DNA of 9,576 nt, taken from assembly GCA_902493545.1 (NCBI GenBank), contig CABUQI010000047.1:1-9576 (forward strand), read 5' to 3'. A program made the position numbers and the translations under genes. Shown piece after piece: positions 4,016-9,576 of the stretch. Positions within the stretch are counted from its first letter, which is position 1. Each line of letters starts with the position of its first letter. Origin of the DNA: an uncultured Collinsella sp. GTDB taxonomy: Bacteria; Actinomycetota; Coriobacteriia; Coriobacteriales; Coriobacteriaceae. Under the pieces are notes generated by a model. That model was given only the letters and a program-made list of their open reading frames with translations, made no database searches and was not told the origin of the DNA.

Positions 4016-5077
4016 ATGGAGAGGATACTCGGCGTTAATCTCTCTGGCTGGTTTATTCCCGAGCCTTGGGTGACCCCGTCGCTATACGCGGCGACCGGTG
4101 CATCCAACGCGGCCGAGCTGCAGGAGGCCATGGGCACCGCCGCCTATAACGAGCGCATGCGCCGTCATTACGAGACGTTTATGAGCGAGGATGATTTTCG
4201 CCGTATGGCGCAGATCGGCCTCAACGCCGTGCGCCTGCCGGTGCCTTGGTATGCCTTTGGCTCGCAGGAGTCCGATGCGTCCTACATCTCGGTTGTCGAC
4301 TACATCGACCGTGCAATTGAGTGGGCTGCCAAGTACGACATCCGCGTGCTACTTGATCTGGCAACTGTGCCCGGTGGCCAGGGCGATTCCAACGATTCGC
4401 CCGCCACGCCGGAGGCTGTCGCCGAGTGGCATTCGTCCACCAACGGCCGTCATGTTGCGCTCGACGTGCTCGAGCGCCTGGCCGATCGCTACGGCGAGGC
4501 CGAGAGCCTGCTGGGCATTGAGCTGCTGGACACGCCGCAGATGAGCGTCCACAAGAGCCTCTTCACCATGACGGATGGCATTCCGGCGCACTACCTGCGC
4601 AACTTCTATCGCGACGCCTACGAGCTCGTCCGTTCGTATATGCCCGAGGATAAGATCGTCGTCTTCTCGTCGTCGGGGCATCCCAACGAGTGGAAGCATT
4701 TTATGCGCGGCGCCAAGTACAAGAACGTCTACATGGACCTTCACCTGTACCATTACCGTGACGAGTATGCGCTCGATATCACGAGCCCCCGCGGGCTGAC
4801 GACGGCGATTTCGCGCAACAAGCGCGAGCTCAAAGAAGCGATTTCGACTGGGTTCCCCGTGCTGGTGGGCGAATGGTCGGGCGCGGCGATCTTTGCCAAC
4901 TCGTCGGTTACGCCCGAGGGCCGCAATGCCTACGAGCGCGTGTTTATCGCCAATCAGCTGGCTTCTTTTGCGCCGGCTGCCGGTTGGTTCTTCCAAACGT
5001 GGAAGACCGAGAAGCGCATTGCAGCATGGGACGCCCGCGCGGCGCTCGGTACGCTCGAGCGCGGCATGATTGAATAG
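4016..5077 (+). CDS. GH5 family protein (exo-1,3-beta-glucanase-like) with altered active site
   Basis: This 353-residue protein has the GH5 TIM-barrel pattern closest to exo-1,3-beta-glucanases: GVNLSGWFIPEPWVTPSLY at the start (residues 6-24), NAVRLPVPW (70-78), VLLDLATVPGGQ (111-122), LLGIELLDTP (165-174), DLHLYHY (241-247), VLVGEWSG (282-289) and WFFQTWKTE (324-332). Arg73, His243, Tyr245, the nucleophile Glu286 and Trp329 are kept. The acid/base motif, normally E-L-L-N-E-P, reads ELLDTP, so the Asn-Glu pair is Asp172-Thr173. The usual His in the L-D-L-H segment is Ala116. Ordinary retaining hydrolysis is therefore doubtful; it may be a binding protein, a phosphorylase- or transglycosidase-like variant, or a pseudoenzyme. 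There is no signal peptide, so it is cytoplasmic. ATG 4016 follows AAGGGGG with 5-nt spacing; the open frame upstream to 3800 has no family character. rsmI starts 6 nt downstream, probably co-transcribed. Confidence 0.85.
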   Translation: MERILGVNLSGWFIPEPWVTPSLYAATGASNAAELQEAMGTAAYNERMRRHYETFMSEDDFRRMAQIGLNAVRLPVPWYAFGSQESDASYISVVDYIDRAIEWAAKYDIRVLLDLATVPGGQGDSNDSPATPEAVAEWHSSTNGRHVALDVLERLADRYGEAESLLGIELLDTPQMSVHKSLFTMTDGIPAHYLRNFYRDAYELVRSYMPEDKIVVFSSSGHPNEWKHFMRGAKYKNVYMDLHLYHYRDEYALDITSPRGLTTAISRNKRELKEAISTGFPVLVGEWSGAAIFANSSVTPEGRNAYERVFIANQLASFAPAAGWFFQTWKTEKRIAAWDARAALGTLERGMIE

Positions 5078-5083
5078 GTTGAT

Positions 5084-5962
5084 ATGACGCAAAACAGCGC
5101 CCATACGGGCAAACTCTATGTGGTCGGCACGCCCATCGGCAACCTGGGCGACCTGTCCCCGCGCGTTGGCGAGGCGTTTGCCGCCGCCGATGCCATCTGC
5201 TGCGAAGACACGCGTGTGACGTCAAAGCTGCTGATGCACCTGGGCATTTCCAAGCCGCTTGTCCGTTGCGACGAGAATGTGATCGCCAGCCGCGCCGCCG
5301 GCCTAGTCGACCGTCTGCTGGCGGGGGAGACCCTCGCCTTTGCCTCGGACGCCGGCATGCCGAGCGTGTCCGATCCCGGCCAGGCGCTGGTCGAGGCGGC
5401 ACGTGAGGCCGATGTGCCCGTAGAAGTTATTCCCGGGCCCTCTGCTTGCGTCACGGCGCTCGTTTCGTCCGGCATTCCCTGCGAGCATTTTTTCTTCGAG
5501 GGCTTTTTGGGCCGAAAGCACGGCGACCGTGTGCGCCGTTTGCAGCGCCTTGCCGTGGTGCCCGGCGCGCTCATCTTCTACGAGTCTCCACATCGCATCG
5601 TGGCGACGCTCGAGGCCGTGGTGGAGGTCTTTCCCCAGCGTGAGGTTGCCGTCTGCCGCGAGCTCACCAAGCTGCACGAGGAAGTCTTGCGCGGGCCCGC
5701 TGCCCAGCTTGCCGAGGAGCTGCGTGCTCGCGGCGAGGTAAAGGGCGAGATTGCGCTGGTCATCGCGCCGCCGAGCGAGGATGAGGAGGCCGGTGCCGTG
5801 CCGGTTGGCGCCGCGGCAGCGGATCCCGACGAGGCCCTGCGCGAGGATATCCGCGCCGCGCTCGAGGAGGGGGAGCCCGCGTCTGCGGTGGCCAAGCGCC
5901 TGTCTCAGAAGTATTCGCGCCGCAAGCGCGATGTCTATGCCATGGTGCTCGATATGCAATAG
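5084..5962 (+). CDS. rsmI: 16S rRNA (cytidine1402-2'-O)-methyltransferase RsmI
   Basis: RsmI transfers a methyl group from S-adenosylmethionine to the 2'-O of C1402 in 16S rRNA (E. coli numbering), acting with RsmH to tune the ribosomal P site. The 292 residues show the tetrapyrrole-methylase fold in order: LYVVGTPIGNLGDLSPR (11-27), CCEDTR (39-44), FASDAGMPSVSDPG (86-99), VEVIPGPSA (113-121), FFFEGFLGRK (136-145), YESPHR (166-171) and CRELTKLHEE (191-200). After an acidic, Ala-rich linker (about 231-250), the C-terminal residues 252-290 (SAVAKRLSQKYSRRKRDVYAMVL) match the small helical domain usual at the end of RsmI. Length is typical. ATG 5084 lies 6 nt after the GH5 stop, with only a weak TAGG ribosome site, which points to translational coupling. 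Identification is firm. Confidence 0.95.
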   Translation: MTQNSAHTGKLYVVGTPIGNLGDLSPRVGEAFAAADAICCEDTRVTSKLLMHLGISKPLVRCDENVIASRAAGLVDRLLAGETLAFASDAGMPSVSDPGQALVEAAREADVPVEVIPGPSACVTALVSSGIPCEHFFFEGFLGRKHGDRVRRLQRLAVVPGALIFYESPHRIVATLEAVVEVFPQREVAVCRELTKLHEEVLRGPAAQLAEELRARGEVKGEIALVIAPPSEDEEAGAVPVGAAAADPDEALREDIRAALEEGEPASAVAKRLSQKYSRRKRDVYAMVLDMQ

Positions 5963-5986
5963 ATGGAGGATATCCAGCCCTTGCGC

Positions 5987-5992
5987 TAGAAT
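5987..5992 (+). promoter_or_regulatory. Possible -10 box of metG
   Basis: TAGAAT (5 of 6) lies in the 69-bp gap between rsmI and metG and would start transcription near 6000. The matching -35 region, TGGAGG at 5964-5969 with a 17-bp spacer, is poor. Read-through from rsmI is equally possible, since no terminator is seen in this gap. Confidence 0.35.
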
Positions 5993-6031
5993 CATCCCCT
6001 GTATGCAACGTTTTTCTGGAGGACAAACCCC

Positions 6032-7633
6032 ATGGATCAAAGCAAGCCTTCGTTCTTTATCACGACGCCCATCTACTACGTCAACGCCGATCCGCACCTG
6101 GGCACGGCTTATTCCACCATCATCGCCGACGTTCAGGCCCGTTATCGTCGCTCCGCCGGCTATAACGTCAAGTTCCTGACCGGCATGGACGAGCACGGCG
6201 AGAAGGTCGCCGAGGCCGCAGCCAAGCATGGCATGACGCCGCAGGAGTGGACCGACAGCCAGGCTCCGCACTTCAAGGAACTTTGGAGCAAGCTCGAGAT
6301 CTCCAACGACGACTTCATCCGCACCACCGAGCCGCGCCAGCATCATGCCGTGCAGTACCTGTGGGAGCGCATGAAGGAGTCCGGCTACCTGTATAAGGGC
6401 AGCTACGACGGCTGGTATTGCGTGCCTGACGAGACCTACTTTACCGATACGCAGGTCCAGAAGGGCGACGAGGAGTACGGCAGCGTCGGCCAGCACCTGT
6501 GCCCCGACTGCCACCGTCCGCTTGAGCGCGTGCAGGAGGAGTCCTACTTCTTTAAGCTTTCCGCCTTCCAGGACAAGCTGCTTAAGCTCTATGACGAGCA
6601 TCCCGACTTTGTCGAGCCTGCGTTCCGCATGAACGAGGTTCGCAGCTTTGTCGAGGGCGGCCTCAACGACCTTTCCGTGAGCCGTACGAGCTTTGACTGG
6701 GGCATTCAGGTCCCGTTTGACGAGGGTCACGTGACCTACGTGTGGTTCGATGCGCTGCTCAACTATATGACGGCCGTCGGCTACGGTGTCGACACCGACG
6801 AGGCGCGTGCCGAGCTGGCCTATCGCTGGCCCGCGCAGTTTCACATCGTGGGTAAGGACATCATCCGCTTCCACTGCGTCATTTGGCCCGCCATGCTCAT
6901 GGCCATCGGCGAGGCCCTGCCCGAGCACGTCTTTGCCCACGGCTTCCTGACCGTGCGCAATGCCGAGACTGGCAAGGCCGAGAAGATGTCCAAGAGCCGC
7001 GGCAACGCCATCGCTCCGCAGGACGTTATCGACATGCTGGGCGTCGAGGGCTATCGCTACTACTTCATGACCGACGTCGTCCCCGGCACCGACGGTGCCA
7101 TCAGCTTCGATCGCATGGAGCAGGTCTACAACGCCGACCTGGCCAATAGCTGGGGTAACCTTATCTCGCGTTCGCTCAACATGAGCGGCAAGTACTTTGA
7201 CGGTTGCGCGCCCGTCAAGCCCGCATCCTTCGACGCGTTTGACAACCCGCTGGCAAAGATCGCCGATGGCCTGGTCGACCGCTACATGGCCAAGATGGAC
7301 GTGCTCGATTACGGCGGAGCCAAGGATGAGGTCATGGAGCTCATCCATGCTGCCAACCACTACATCGAGGACTCCGAGCCCTGGGCGCTTGCCAAGGACG
7401 AGGCCAAGGCTGACGAGCTGGCGTTCGTGATCTACAACCTGCTCGAGGCCATCCGCATTGCCGCTCACCTGCTGATGCCGCTCATGCCTCAGACTTCCGT
7501 CGAGGCCCTGCGCCGCCTGTCCTGTGAGAACGAGGCCGCGAGCGACGACCTCAAGGGCATTTGCGCTTGGGGCCTGCTTGCCGGTGGTCAGCCCGTTGAG
7601 AAGGGTGAGCCGCTGTTCCCGCGTCTGGGCTAA
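6032..7633 (+). CDS. metG: Methionyl-tRNA synthetase
   Basis: MetG attaches methionine to elongator and initiator tRNA-Met in an ATP-dependent, two-step reaction in the cytoplasm. The 533 residues show TTPIYYVNADPHLGTAY (11-27, the HIGH-like motif being HLGT), FLTGMDEHGEK (48-58), the connective-peptide insertion (about 120-230), YVWFDALLNY (236-245), GKDIIRFHCVIWP (274-286) and an intact EKMSKSRGN (317-325), then the helical anticodon-binding domain. There is no C-terminal CsaA-like tRNA-binding domain, so it is the shorter form. The zinc region is partial: C130-V-P-D133 has lost one Cys of the first knuckle, while C157-x2-C160 is kept, placing it between zinc-containing enzymes and cysteine-poor Firmicutes-type ones. 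ATG 6032 follows TGGAGGA at 6017-6023 with about 8-nt spacing. Codon bias is very strong, as expected for a highly expressed gene. A terminator follows at 7673. Confidence 0.97.
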   Translation: MDQSKPSFFITTPIYYVNADPHLGTAYSTIIADVQARYRRSAGYNVKFLTGMDEHGEKVAEAAAKHGMTPQEWTDSQAPHFKELWSKLEISNDDFIRTTEPRQHHAVQYLWERMKESGYLYKGSYDGWYCVPDETYFTDTQVQKGDEEYGSVGQHLCPDCHRPLERVQEESYFFKLSAFQDKLLKLYDEHPDFVEPAFRMNEVRSFVEGGLNDLSVSRTSFDWGIQVPFDEGHVTYVWFDALLNYMTAVGYGVDTDEARAELAYRWPAQFHIVGKDIIRFHCVIWPAMLMAIGEALPEHVFAHGFLTVRNAETGKAEKMSKSRGNAIAPQDVIDMLGVEGYRYYFMTDVVPGTDGAISFDRMEQVYNADLANSWGNLISRSLNMSGKYFDGCAPVKPASFDAFDNPLAKIADGLVDRYMAKMDVLDYGGAKDEVMELIHAANHYIEDSEPWALAKDEAKADELAFVIYNLLEAIRIAAHLLMPLMPQTSVEALRRLSCENEAASDDLKGICAWGLLAGGQPVEKGEPLFPRLG

Positions 7634-7672
7634 GACGTAGCGCGCCATATCGGCAATTTGCTGTTTAGATGT

Positions 7673-7708
7673 AAGGGCATGGCCGCAACGGTCCATGCCC
7701 TTTCGTTT
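7673..7708 (+). terminator. Rho-independent terminator after metG
   Basis: The stem AAGGGCATGG (7673-7682) pairs perfectly with CCATGCCCTT (7693-7702). The pairing continues inward as CCG-CAA-CGG with one bulged T. The tail TTTCGTTT is a modest U-run. It probably ends the metG transcript, with some read-through possible. Confidence 0.75.
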
Positions 7709-7740
7709 CAAGACGCCGCCATCATGCTAAGGAGGCAACT

Positions 7741-8601
7741 ATGACAACTTCGCCTTTGGCAAACCCCACGGCAACAAGGGAGCTGCTGGAGGAGTTTGGC
7801 CTTGCGACCAAGCATCGCCTGGGCCAGAACTTCCTGATCGACAACCATGTGATTGAGCGCATCTGCGAGCTTGCCGAGCTTGCAGGCGATGAGCACGTGC
7901 TCGAGGTTGGCCCGGGCGTTGGTACGCTCACGCTTGCGCTGCTGCAGGAGGCGGCGTGCGTCACGTCAATCGAGGCCGACCCCGAGCTCGAGCCGGTGCT
8001 CGACGCCCATGCCGCCGACTATGCCAACTTCCGCTTTATCATGGGCGACGCGCTCAAGGTGACGCCGGAGCAGATTGAGCAAGCCGCCGGTGGCGAGCCC
8101 ACGGTATTTGTCGCGAACTTGCCCTATAACGTGGCGGCGACGATCATTTTGCAATTTTTCCAGACGATGCCGGCGCTCAAGCGTGCCGTCGTCATGGTGC
8201 AAAAGGAGGTTGCCGATCGCATTGCCGCAGTGCCGGGCAACAAGACCTATGGCGGCTATACGGCAAAGCTCGGCCTGTATGCGCAGGTGACGGGTCGCTT
8301 TGAGGTGCCGCCGCGTTGCTTTATGCCGGCGCCGCACGTGGACTCGGCTGTCGTGCGTATCGACCGTGTTGACGGCGTGGTGCCCGAAGGACTCGATCGC
8401 GAATTTGTGGCCCGCGTGATTGATGCTGCATTTGCCCAGCGTCGCAAGACCATCCGCAATTCCATGAGCGCCAACGGCTTTGCCAAGGACGTGCTCGATG
8501 CCGCCTTTGAGGCTTGCGGTATCGCACCCACCACGCGCGCCGAGACGCTTGATGTTGCCGACTTTGTCCGCCTGGCCCAGGAGCTAATCCATGATGCCTA
8601 A
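7741..8601 (+). CDS. rsmA: 16S rRNA (adenine1518-N6/adenine1519-N6)-dimethyltransferase RsmA (KsgA)
   Basis: RsmA dimethylates two adjacent adenosines in the last hairpin of 16S rRNA (A1518 and A1519, E. coli numbering), a late checkpoint in small-subunit assembly whose loss gives kasugamycin resistance. The 286 residues show HRLGQNFLID (25-34), the S-adenosylmethionine loop LEVGPGVGTLT (54-64), the acidic ribose contact SIEAD (76-80), GDALK (102-106), the catalytic ANLPYNVA (125-132), KEVADR (155-160), and FMPAPHVDSAVV (194-205) with AFAQRRKTIRNSM in the C-terminal domain. Length is typical. ATG 7741 follows AAGGAGG at 7729-7735 with 5-nt spacing. The stop overlaps the tatD start by 11 nt, so the two are co-translated. 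The upstream terminator leaves only about 32 bp for a promoter, so rsmA may rely partly on read-through from metG. Confidence 0.96.
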   Translation: MTTSPLANPTATRELLEEFGLATKHRLGQNFLIDNHVIERICELAELAGDEHVLEVGPGVGTLTLALLQEAACVTSIEADPELEPVLDAHAADYANFRFIMGDALKVTPEQIEQAAGGEPTVFVANLPYNVAATIILQFFQTMPALKRAVVMVQKEVADRIAAVPGNKTYGGYTAKLGLYAQVTGRFEVPPRCFMPAPHVDSAVVRIDRVDGVVPEGLDREFVARVIDAAFAQRRKTIRNSMSANGFAKDVLDAAFEACGIAPTTRAETLDVADFVRLAQELIHDA

Positions 8602-9508
8602 TACCGCACGCGTGACGTTTACCAAGAAAAAGAAGACGGTCGCCTGCCCCGTGCCCTTGGCACCGCTTGCCGACACGCATGCGCATCTGCTTTCGTTTTG
8701 GGGCAAAGAAGTGCCCGAGACGCTCGTGCGCGCCAAAGCTGCGGGTGTCGACCTGCTGGTGACGATGTTCGACCCCATCGCTGACAAACGCAGCGTGACG
8801 GACTATAGCGACTGGCTCGTGCGCGAAATTCTGCCGATGCAGGATATCCCGCAGATCAAGTATCTTGCCGGTGTGCATCCGTATGGCGCGCCGGACTATA
8901 CCGACGACGTTCACGCACAGGTCGTTGCCGCACTCGATGACCCTTTGTGCGCCGGTATCGGCGAGATCGGTCTGGACTACCACATGGATTACGACGATGA
9001 CGTCGCGCCGGCGCCCCATAGCGTGCAGATTGACTGTATGGCACGTCAGCTCGAAGTTGCCGTGCGCCGCAATGTGCCGGTGGAGCTACACCTGCGGCAC
9101 GAGGACTCGGATGGGGAGCGCACCTCGCACGTTGATGCGTACAACGTACTGCGCGAGGTGGGTGTGCCCCAGGCCGGTTGTGTGCTGCACTGTTTTGGCG
9201 AGGACCGCGCCACGATGGAGCGCTTTGTGGAGCTGGGCTGCTATATCGCCTATGGTGGTGCGGCCACCTTTAAGCGCAACGACGACGTGCGCGAGGCATT
9301 TGCGGCAACCCCACTCGATCGAATTTTGTTCGAGACGGATTGCCCGTATATGGCTCCGGAGCCCATCCGCGGTCTTGAATGCGAACCCGCAATGATCTCC
9401 ATTACGGCAAACGCGCTGGTTAACGACCGTGTCGATCGCACTGGTGAGGACGCCGAAACAATCGCGCAAGCCGCTTGGGAGAATGCCTGCAAACTTTTTC
9501 AAAAATAG
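8591..9508 (+). CDS. tatD: TatD family metal-dependent hydrolase
   Basis: TatD proteins are cytoplasmic two-metal TIM-barrel hydrolases, several with 3'-5' DNase activity linked to DNA repair or turnover; the substrate here is unknown. The 305 residues show metal-site motifs in order: LADTHAHL (26-33, H30 and H32), AGVHPYG (93-99), IGEIGLDYH (123-131, E125), ELHLRH (165-170, H167), GCVLHCFGE (196-204, H200) and ILFETDCPYMAPEPIRG (245-261, D250). All expected metal ligands are present. A 25-residue N-terminal extension with a KKKK patch (12-15) precedes the barrel. VPVELHLRHEDSD differs from the usual P-V-x-x-H-x-R-x-A, so it belongs to a divergent branch. ATG 8591 is supported by AGGAG at 8579-8583 with 7-nt spacing; ATG 8594 is the alternative. 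It overlaps rsmA, and its last codons overlap the A/T element of the tRNA-Leu promoter. Confidence 0.9.
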   Translation: MMPNTARVTFTKKKKTVACPVPLAPLADTHAHLLSFWGKEVPETLVRAKAAGVDLLVTMFDPIADKRSVTDYSDWLVREILPMQDIPQIKYLAGVHPYGAPDYTDDVHAQVVAALDDPLCAGIGEIGLDYHMDYDDDVAPAPHSVQIDCMARQLEVAVRRNVPVELHLRHEDSDGERTSHVDAYNVLREVGVPQAGCVLHCFGEDRATMERFVELGCYIAYGGAATFKRNDDVREAFAATPLDRILFETDCPYMAPEPIRGLECEPAMISITANALVNDRVDRTGEDAETIAQAAWENACKLFQK

Positions 9509-9540
9509 TTCTTGCGTTCGTGGTGGCGCTCCGTTATTCT
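9494..9540 (+). promoter_or_regulatory. tRNA-Leu promoter with upstream A/T element
   Basis: TTGCGT at 9512-9517, a 17-bp spacer and TATTCT at 9535-9540 form a sigma-70-type promoter (4 of 6 at each box). CTTTTTCAAAAA (9494-9505) lies upstream at the same distance from the -35 as its counterpart before tRNA-Phe. Transcription would start about 5 nt before the tRNA. No terminator separates tatD from this promoter. Confidence 0.6.
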
Positions 9541-9551
9541 AATTCCTGCAC

Positions 9552-9576
9552 GCGGGCGTGGCGGAATTGGCAGACG
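9552..9576 (+). tRNA. tRNA-Leu (5' part only)
   Basis: The last 25 bases read as the start of a class II tRNA: acceptor strand GCGGGCG (9552-9558), T8 G9, then GCGGAATTGGCAGACG, the D-arm sequence typical of bacterial tRNA-Leu. The window ends before the anticodon, so the isoacceptor cannot be given. Confidence 0.85.

Noticed and set aside
3559..4038. A 159-codon open frame running from the tRNA terminator through the insert into the GH5 start
   Set aside because: It crosses two terminators, both direct repeats, the 48-bp palindrome and the GH5 leader, and it translates the terminator repeat twice. It has no ribosome site and no family character.
4349..5104. A 251-codon minus-strand open frame opposite the GH5 gene
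   Set aside because: It is explained by the codon bias of the GH5 gene, which shows clear family motifs on the plus strand.
5303..7711. An 802-codon open frame on the minus strand opposite rsmI and metG
   Set aside because: It is the mirror of two certain genes with strong G/C-ending codons, which keep the opposite strand free of stops. Its translation is repetitive in character (rich in L, V, H, G, D) and shows no domain, and it begins inside the metG terminator.

Overview
The window looks like chromosomal DNA of a high-GC Gram-positive bacterium. Codon use is strongly G/C-ending, Shine-Dalgarno sites are purine-rich, and a Tad-type pseudopilin and an actinobacterial-style toxin-antitoxin pair are present. 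The combination suggests a Coriobacteriia member such as Collinsella. That placement is inferred from gene content and style, not from a database match.

Layout. (1) Positions 1-2745 hold the end of a Tad-like surface or secretion cluster: a large protein of unknown function cut by the left edge, a short TadE-like pseudopilin, and a DUF192 protein. Each stop overlaps the next start, so they form one operon. (2) Positions 2805-3355 hold a toxin-first, antitoxin-second pair of BrnT/BrnA-like design, with a 15-bp palindrome just upstream as a candidate operator. (3) Positions 3356-4015 are a 660-bp non-coding stretch: a tRNA-Phe gene with its own promoter and terminator, a 123-bp hairpin-rich insert, an exact 63-bp second copy of the tRNA 3' end plus terminator, a 48-bp imperfect palindrome, and the control region of the next gene. 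I see nothing recognisable in 3842-3910. (4) Positions 4016-9508, all on the plus strand, hold a cytoplasmic GH5-type protein whose acid/base site is altered, then rsmI, metG, rsmA and tatD. (5) From 9509 a promoter leads into a tRNA-Leu gene cut by the right edge.

How the genes work together. The right half is a translation-maintenance block. RsmI and RsmA methylate 16S rRNA near the decoding centre and at the 3' end, and MetG charges tRNA-Met, including the initiator. TatD is a metal-dependent hydrolase family that often travels with metG and rsmA. tRNA genes flank this block on both sides.

The most unusual parts are the tRNA-Phe 3'-end duplication with its small structured insert, the GH5 protein that keeps its nucleophile but lacks the acid/base Glu, the DUF192 protein with a dense cysteine cluster, and an A/T element placed identically before both tRNA promoters. 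No complete mobile element, integrase or CRISPR array is present.
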